Assembly (NCBI GenBank): GCA_012295275.1
Contig: CM022679.1
Coordinates: 30,235,154-30,260,153, forward strand
From: Chrysomallon squamiferum
Taxonomy: Eukaryota; Mollusca; Gastropoda; Neomphalida; Peltospiridae
DNA: 25,000 nt
Direction of reading: 5' to 3'
The translations under genes and the position numbers were made by a program. The notes beneath the pieces are model-generated. The model was given only the letters and a program-made list of their open reading frames with translations. It searched no databases and had not been told where the DNA came from. Shown here piece by piece: positions 19,141 through 25,000 of the stretch. Within the stretch, counting starts at the first letter, position 1. Each line of letters opens with the position of its first letter.

Positions 19141-19255
19141 ATGGGTGTGTACAGCAGTAATTTTGTGATTGAGGACACATCAGACACTGCAGTCACACAG
19201 TACACACATCCAAAACAGGCCAACTGGATCACTTCACACGCCATAGCAACAGAAT
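19141..19255 (+). CDS. EF-hand gene coding exon 1 (residues 1-38)
   Basis: ATGGGTGTGTACAGC opens 38 codons, MGVYSS...ITSHAIATE, and runs into a near-consensus donor, GAAT|GTAAGT, leaving one base. The exon at 23071 begins with two bases, so the phase fits and encodes Leu39. Gly2 and Ser6 match the N-myristoylation pattern (MGxxxS/T), which calcineurin B and CHP also carry. A T-rich tract ending AACCAG at 19101 looks like an acceptor for a 5' exon beginning at 19102. A six-codon upstream ORF (19120-19137) sits just before the start. Exons between 19255 and 23071 cannot be excluded. Confidence 0.62.
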
Positions 19256-21477
19256 GTAAGTAAAACAGAATAACAAAATAAAGTAGAAATTTGAAGAAAA
19301 AAAAATAATTTAAAGCTTAAAAATACTTTTTAAATCTAGTATCTCAATCAACTAAAAATCTGAAAAAAAAAAATAAAGTAAAATTTAATCATATCTTATT
19401 ATTAGAAAAATTTATTTTAAATGTAGCGACAATATAAACTGGAAATTTGCCAAAATTATAAATGGCTTTATTCTATTTGTATCTAAGAAATGTCCTGGAA
19501 CTTGTCCTGAGTGTTAATGTTCAAACAATGTGCCACTGAATAAGTGAAAAATGTGTCCAAATGTAAATGTGATTTCACTGAATTATGTAGCAGAGAATGT
19601 GTTAATATAAACTGGCAACTGATAATTGAAGTGATCTCAGCTGCATACACTAACAGACACATCTAGGGCTAAATTGTTTAAATGAAAACTTTTAATAAGG
19701 TGTCGAAATGTATTTTGTATAAATACAAGTTATTAGGTTGTTTGTATACAAATGAAAAATACTTATACGACAATGATTTTAGCAATCTCATGAAATGCAT
19801 GGAGGTTAAAACCTACTTTATTAATGTATTTTATGAATACTTTAATTTTGTAATGAAATGTCATTAAACATTCATTCATTTTTTTTGAACTGATATTATT
19901 CCATGCATTAAAATAAATAATGTCCACAACTGCCAGTTATTGAAATTATAACAAAATGGAAAAATATCATTTGAGCTTGTTATTTTTATTTTTATGCTTT
20001 ATTTATGAAACAAATTTTAGCTAACAGTAAATTATAAAAAAAAAATACATATAAATAGTCTCCATAAATATTCATGATGTTTTTTTTATATTTTATCATA
20101 ATTCTTATACCAAATACAAGTTTCGACTGCAAAAAAATAAAAATAAAACATATCAGTCCACAACAAGTTTCTTTATTTTGTTATCATAATTATTATTACC
20201 AAATACTGGTTTCCAGAAATAAATAAAACAGTATTTTAAATTACATATGTAATAACCATGTAATATCTACAGTGTTTTCATGTGAACATTTTAACAAGAC
20301 TTAATGAAACAAAATATAGATTTTGATGATTATTTAGAGATAGAGTAAAGATAAATACATTAAATAAATATGTACATTTAAATTTTATTTCTTTCCTGAA
20401 GTATCAAAAATGAATTCAAGCTTTTCCTTTACCACATATACACCTTAACAGTAAACAATCAATAACTATTCATGATGTTTTTTTTATATTTTATCATAAT
20501 TCTTATACCAAATACAAGTTTCGACTGCAAAAAAATAAAAATAAAACATATCAGTCCACAACAAGTTTCTTTATTTTGTTATCATAATTATTATTACCAA
20601 ATACTGGTTTCCAGAAATAAATAAAACAGTATTTTAAATTACATATGTAATAACCATGTAATATCTACAGTGTTTTCGTGTGAACATTTTAACAAGACTT
20701 AATGAAACAAAATATAGATTTTGATGATTATTTAGAGATAGAGTAAAGATAAATACATTAAATAAATATGTACATTTAAATTTTATTTCTTTCCTGAAGT
20801 ATCAAAAATGAATTCAAGCTTTTCCTTTACCACATATACACCTTAACAGTAAACAATCAATAACAGTATATATAAAATGCATTTATATTATTTCTGTAAA
20901 CAAGCCAAGAACTCATCAAATACATATTTTATGTACACATAACATACTCTTATGTTTTCTGTGAAACAAAAAAAAAAAAAAAGACATTTTCTGGTGGAAA
21001 ATTACTCCATGTCTTTATATCAAAATATTTGTATTTGTTAATACTGAATTTCATTTGATATTCCTTGAATTATCACTCTGTATAAAGCAGTGTGCATATA
21101 TGTACTTTTGGGCCCTCCCCCATTTTTTCAAGGTAATTCATTCATTGATTTTCTCACAGCACTTAGTCATAGTAATAAATTTGACAATTCAAGGAAATGT
21201 ACTTCATATATGGCAATGTTTGTGCAGTCCTCAGCTGCTCAACAATTTACTAACCTACACAAAGATCGACAATTTTAAAACTATTAATAGTCATATAATA
21301 TCATTTCCAGTTACTTGTCTATATACGGCTGGATTTAACAGACCATTTGAATTCAAGGAAAAATACTGAGCAAGTTCACAATGCACTTTTATGTACAGAG
21401 TACTGCACTATACCCAGTTTCTTAATTATAATTTTTATTTTTATTTGTTTGTGTGTGTGTTTATTTATTTATTTATT

Positions 21478-21510
<33 letters not shown>

Positions 21511-21553
21511 GTTATTATTACTATTATATTTATTGTTGTTGTTGTTGTTATTA

Positions 21554-21584
<31 letters not shown>

Positions 21585-22443
21585 TATCATTTGATTTATC
21601 ATATCTCAGAACTACACACAGTACCATTTTTTTTTTTGAGATGTCAAACAGTAGATGAGTACTTGATATATTACAAAACTTGCATACAGTACATTTAATA
21701 AATAAATTTTGAATTAATACTATAGCAGAAATGTTTTCAGGCCAGCATATAAAGGGTTTGTTACCTAATTCTAAAAATTCTCATTAATCATTTTCATATT
21801 TTCCTCTTGATCCACACCAGATATTTCTAGATAATGTTATCAGATTGCAAAATTCTTGTTAAGCATTTTCATATTTTTCTCTGGATAAAAGCCCCTAGTA
21901 TGTGGACAATGATATCAGATTGCAAAATTCCCCTTAATCATATTCATATGTTTTCTGCAAACTGTGTCGTCATTTCTGGTTAAAACTGATTTCATTGCCA
22001 TATTTGTCTGCTGTCTGAGCTAATTCAGTTTTCAGAATTGTGTGGCATGTGGGGCCTTTTTCTTGTAACAGTCTGTTTATAGATTTCTTGGTACAGCTAC
22101 TGCTGGGAGTTAGGAAAGACCAGTATTTGATGTCTGAACCTGGTTTAGTGACCTAGTTTGGAAACCACTTTGTAATGGTCACAGGTGTAGGTTGTCTGTA
22201 TCTGTCTAAACAGTATTGCGTAGGTGGGTTGTCTGGGTGTGTTTTTTTTTTGTGTCTGTGGGGGTGTATTGTGTGTGTGTGTTTTTTTTTTCTATGAGAG
22301 AATCATGTGTATGTGAGTACTGAATATATATATATATAAATATATATTCCAGAATGTATACATACATATAATCATACTAGCATGAGCAAACCATACATAC
22401 AACCAATTTGTCCATCCATCTCTGAGTATACATATACATATAC

Positions 22444-22488
<45 letters not shown>

Positions 22489-24955
22489 AATGTATATGTA
22501 TGAGTGTGTATGTTTTTGTAGATTTGTATGAATACATGTATATGTTTGTATGTATATGTATGTATGTATGCATGTTTGTATGTATGTATGTATGTACATA
22601 TGTACGTGTGTATTTAAAAGGTTGTTCAGTTAACAATGGACTGCAGTCACATTGTACAAACATGTTACATTTAGCTGGCAGCCTGTGTGTGAGAGATAAC
22701 TATTGTTTGAAAATTCACTGCTGATGTTGAATACAACATATCTGAATTTATTTACTTTTTTACTTAATGATAATGCAGCATGATTTAACAATGATGTAAA
22801 GAAAGATGAATCTTCAACTGCCCATTCATCTTGTATTCATGCCCATTCACAAGTCATCTTTTTTTATTTATGGGGATTATGTAAATTTGATCTTTACTGA
22901 GCCAGCTAGAACGGGATATAGTGCAGTGAGCACATATATATATATATATAAATAATGAATTCAGTTATTTCTTAACATTTTGGTGAGCAAATAAATTATA
23001 TTATCTTAAAAACCGATGCTGTTAATTTGATGTTTTGATGATTAAAGATGACGGTTGTTTCTTTTTTCAGTGAGTATAGCTGAAGTGGAGCGGTTGTGGT
23101 TGAGGTTTCAACAGCTTGGTTGTAACAGTGATGGTGTGCTTCCTGATTTCGTTTTAAAGACTGAACCACAGATTAAAAATGATGCTTTTATTAGGAATGT
23201 GAGTCCTTGGCATATGTGTGTGTTTACCAGAATATATGTATGTATATAGGTGTATGTAAACATGTATGTATATAGGTGTATGTAAACATGTATGTATATA
23301 GGTGTATGTAAACATGTATGTATATAGGTGTATGTAAACATGTATATATAGGTGTATGTATACGTATGTATATAGGTGTATGTAAACATGTATGTATATA
23401 GGTGTGTGTAAACATGTATGTATATAGGTGTATGTAAACATGTATGTGTTCATGTGTATATAAATGTTTACTATATACTATATACACATATATGTGTGTG
23501 TGTGTGTGTGTTTAGTATATAGTAAATATATATATGTATGTATGTATGTTAATATGTGTATATAGTAAATATATATATGTATGTATGTATGTTAATATGT
23601 GTATATATGTAAATATGTATCTGTGTATGCGTATATGTATATATTTTTAAAGTATATGACAACAAGTATGTAGTATATATGTGTGTCTGTCTATATGTTA
23701 GTATATTTGTATATTTGTTCATTTATGAATGTTTCTATTTTAAAATTTTAGATTTTCAAAAACATGAAATCTCGAAATGGAGCTGTGTCTTTTGAAACAT
23801 TCCTGCGAGCTATGAAATGGACAGAAATACAGGACACACAGACAAAAGTAAAAGGTAAGTAATTATTTCTGATTTAGCATAATATTTGAAATAATAAATG
23901 TAGTGAAATTCACATTAAAGCAATGGATTATTTGAATTTAGAAAACGGGTTTTTCATTGTTATAACAGTAATATGGTTTTAAAAGTTGCATCAGATATTT
24001 TTAAAATGAACTATTTAAATATTCCTCAATGCAAAACTAATCTGTTATTATTGTATGAATTAAAATAATGAATAAAATCAAATAATAATAATAAAAACAA
24101 CATATCCTTTATGTCCTGCTAAAAATTAAATTAAATATTAATTTCTATGGTATAAAATGTCTATGAATCAGAAATTCGATACGATAAATTGTTAAAGGAA
24201 CTTGCTAGTTAAAAAAACATTTTATATGAGAAAATAATAAGCTTATGAACTGAGTAAATATATAAATATAACTCATAAATATCATAAAGTTTTCACATAG
24301 TAATATTCATTATTTTACTTATATATTATGTGTTATGTATTGTTATTATTATTTATTGCAGCAATATTTAATTTAATGAACAATGGGAAACCTGTGGACA
24401 AGAACTTGTTTACCAACATCATTTCCAAACTATATCCTGAGGCACCACCTGTAAGTGAACAAATTGATGGCTGTTTATCTACCAGTTAAATAATGCATAG
24501 CTGTATAATAACCAGTTTGCCTTTATATGTACATGTAAATATATTTTGTATTGTTATCAATACAATAATTACACATGCAAAAAATCAATTATGGTGCAAT
24601 TACCTTGGTGACTCAGTCTTTTAAGATGTCTGTTCCTGTTATTCTTTTTTTTTTCTTTTTTTTTCTTCCAAAAATATATTGATCAGATATTCATTAATGT
24701 TTTTTTTTTTTTTAAAGTTAGCTGTTGTATTTTAGTTTGTTGTATTAAAATGATGGTGTTCTTTCAGTTTTTATCTAGTTTGTTAGACCATTCTGTAGAT
24801 TTTCATATATATTTTTTAAATGTAATTTAATTTTTGAATATCTTCACAGGTTTTCGTATTTTATTGTCATGCTTATTATTATAATATTTATTTTTAGGAA
24901 GAAACACAAAATATTACTGACCTATTTTTTAAGAAGATGGATATAGATTCAAGAG
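19141..24955 (+). CDS. Divergent calcineurin-B/CHP-like EF-hand protein, 5' part (five exons), continues past the window
   Basis: Exons 19141-19255, 23071-23198, 23752-23854, 24362-24450 and 24898-24955 join in frame through GT-AG introns, giving about 164 codons plus a split codon. The order of elements follows calcineurin B and CHP proteins: Met-Gly start, a roughly 40-residue leader, then VERLWLRFQQLG (calcineurin B: IKRLGKRFKKLD), then four EF-hand-like helix-loop-helix units near residues 44-68, 75-100, 113-138 and 152 onward. Members of this group are small, often myristoylated Ca2+ sensors that dock on phosphatases or transporters. Loops 1-3 lack the usual acidic positions; loop 4 keeps D160, D162 and G165. 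Calcineurin B is 170 residues long, so perhaps one more exon lies to the right. The exact family is uncertain and no specific orthologue is recognised. Confidence 0.78.
20069..20864. repeat. Near-perfect tandem duplication, 2 x 398 bp
   Basis: Copy 1 spans 20069-20466 and copy 2 spans 20467-20864, head to tail without a gap. By eye the only difference is A at 20280 against G at 20678. Both begin TATTCATGATG and end AAACAATCAATAAC. Inside each copy an older imperfect repeat of about 80-90 bp is visible (ATCATAATTCTTATACC... and ATCATAATTATTATTACC..., each followed by CAAATACNNGTTTC and an AAATAAAAC-type tract). The only open frames seen are short. Confidence 0.97.
21461..21592. repeat. (TTTA)n, (TTA)n, (TTG)n compound microsatellite
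   Basis: TTTA units, then ATT, TTG, ATT and ATC triplets. The long frames over it encode only Ile/Leu/Tyr/Val runs. Confidence 0.95.
21774..21965. repeat. Three diverged 75-bp tandem units
   Basis: AAAATTC recurs at 21774, 21849 and 21924, exactly 75 bp apart. Each is followed by TTAATCATTTTCATATTTTCT-like sequence (TTAAGCATTTTCATATTTTT in unit 2), and units 1 and 2 end ATCAGATTGC. The third unit is partial. Divergence between units is substantial, so this is an older event than the 398-bp duplication. Confidence 0.85.
22321..22610. repeat. TA, ATAC and GTAT microsatellite cluster
   Basis: TA runs (about 22324-22348 and 22450-22480) flanked by CATA and GTAT tetramers to about 22605. Frames on both strands are His/Ile/Tyr/Thr repeat translations. 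Confidence 0.9.
23071..23198 (+). CDS. EF-hand gene coding exon 2 (residues 39-81)
   Basis: Acceptor TTCTTTTTTCAG|TG, donor AGGAAT|GTGAGT. It encodes SIAEVERLWLRFQQLG and the first EF-like unit, whose loop GCNSDGVLPDFV keeps the central Gly and a hydrophobic residue at position 8 but lacks the acidic residues at positions 1 and 12. Confidence 0.85.
23229..23449. repeat. 26-bp minisatellite in EF-hand gene intron 2
   Basis: Eight units of about 26 bp (GTATGTATATAGGTGTATGTAAACAT). The anchor ATAGG falls at 23246, 23272, 23298, 23324, 23348, 23372, 23398 and 23424; two consecutive units are 24 bp long. The array begins only about 30 bp after the exon 2 donor. It generates long false frames on the minus strand. 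Confidence 0.95.
23467..23526. repeat. Perfect 14-bp inverted repeat (stem-loop) in EF-hand gene intron 2
   Basis: TTTACTATATACTA at 23467-23480 is the exact reverse complement of TAGTATATAGTAAA at 23513-23526. A 32-base TA/TG-rich spacer lies between them. Confidence 0.85.
23521..23606. repeat. 43-bp tandem duplication
   Basis: AGTAAATATATATATGTATG starts at 23521 and again at 23564. The two units are the same through TATGTTAATATGTGTATAT, and a decayed third unit may follow. It overlaps the right arm of the inverted repeat. Confidence 0.85.
23752..23854 (+). CDS. EF-hand gene coding exon 3 (residues 82-115)
   Basis: Acceptor AAATTTTAG|ATT, donor AAAAG|GTAAGT, ending in phase 1. The second EF-like loop, MKSRNGAVSFET, has Gly at position 6 and Val at 8 but no Asp/Glu at 1, 3, 5 or 12, so Ca2+ binding looks lost. 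The flanking helix FETFLRAMKW resembles the E/F helix of calcineurin B (FKEFIEGV). Confidence 0.88.
24362..24450 (+). CDS. EF-hand gene coding exon 4 (residues 116-145)
   Basis: Acceptor TTATTGCAG|CA, donor CCACCT|GTAAGT. It encodes AIFNLMNNGKPVDKNLFTNI, occupying the place of EF-hand 3 (calcineurin B: [20 protein letters not shown]) with its acidic ligands lost, then a linker KLYPEAPP. Confidence 0.88.
24898..24955 (+). CDS. EF-hand gene coding exon 5 (residues 146-164 plus split Gly165)
   Basis: Acceptor TATTTTTAG|GAA, then EETQNITDLFFKKMDIDSR. The likely donor AGAG|GTATAA interrupts the fourth EF loop at its conserved Gly, a common place for an intron in such genes. Reading through instead would give IIICKRSI and a stop, losing the loop's final Glu, so splicing is more likely. 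The rest of the gene lies beyond the right edge. Confidence 0.7.
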
Positions 24956-25000
24956 GTATAATTATTTGTAAACGTTCAATATGATTTCTAAAACAATCTA

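Larger units (their letters stand above)
19256..23070 (+). other. Intron 1 of the EF-hand gene (3.8 kb), repeat-rich
   Basis: Begins GTAAGT and ends TTTTTTCAG. It contains a 398-bp tandem duplication, an ATT/TTTA cluster, a 75-bp triplicate repeat and long TA/GTAT runs. The methionine-initiated frame at 19682-19867 (61 codons, rich in Lys, Tyr and Asn) has no recognisable family or splice context, and I do not call it a gene. Confidence 0.55.

Noticed and set aside
19682-19867. Plus-strand frame of 61 codons in intron 1 of the EF-hand gene
   Set aside because: AT-driven Lys/Tyr/Asn/Phe composition, no family resemblance and no matching splice sites; too weak to call a gene.
22292-22724. Frames of 75-123 codons on both strands
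   Set aside because: Tyr/Ile/His/Thr or Met/Cys/Val runs from TA, ATAC and GTAT microsatellites.
23108-23487. Minus-strand frames of 87-99 codons with a repeated HTPIYIHV-like pattern
   Set aside because: These are translations of the 26-bp minisatellite and are open in all three frames because the unit contains few stops.

Overview
The window looks like a piece of a very AT-rich animal genome. It has GT-AG introns of roughly 300-550 bp plus one of 3.8 kb, dense microsatellites and minisatellites, no operon-like gene packing, and two spliced genes of animal-type families. The style of the repeats (TG/TA/GTAT runs, ATT and TTTA arrays) together with the divergence of the proteins from their vertebrate relatives suggests an invertebrate, possibly a mollusc. 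That taxonomic call is inference.

Layout: positions 1-12,990 hold no gene I can defend. The stretch contains simple repeats, a probable non-autonomous hAT element (1264-1635), two short CpG-containing patches that end in strong minus-strand splice donors (near 2405 and 5519), a Lys/Glu-rich coiled-coil fragment (3083-3376), a three-variant minisatellite (4410-4745), and a block of degenerate AT-rich repeats (about 7800-9350). Positions 13,002-16,908 carry, on the minus strand, all coding exons of an NCOA4 homologue, the autophagy receptor for ferritin. The reading frame joins through six exons into about 598 codons, close to the 614 of the human protein. Positions 19,141 to the right edge carry, on the plus strand, the first five coding exons of a divergent calcineurin-B/CHP-like EF-hand protein. 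Its first exon is only 115 bp; I placed it by splice signals, intron phase and an N-terminal Met-Gly. The gene runs off the window.

The two genes are divergent (head to head). The roughly 2.2 kb between their start codons should hold both promoters; a TATA-like box and a candidate non-coding NCOA4 first exon lie near 18,250-18,315. Nothing in the sequence links the two proteins functionally. Intron 1 of the EF-hand gene holds a near-perfect 398-bp tandem duplication and an older 75-bp triplicate repeat; its intron 2 holds a 26-bp minisatellite.

The most interesting signals are in NCOA4. A cysteine cluster just ahead of a Trp-Leu motif and a V-I-x-N...W-L element match the human iron-sensing and ferritin-binding segments. 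An acidic FxxV motif could be a built-in Atg8-binding site. The classical nuclear-receptor boxes (LxxLL, FxxLF) are absent. This fits ferritin turnover, rather than steroid-receptor coactivation, as the ancestral role of the family.
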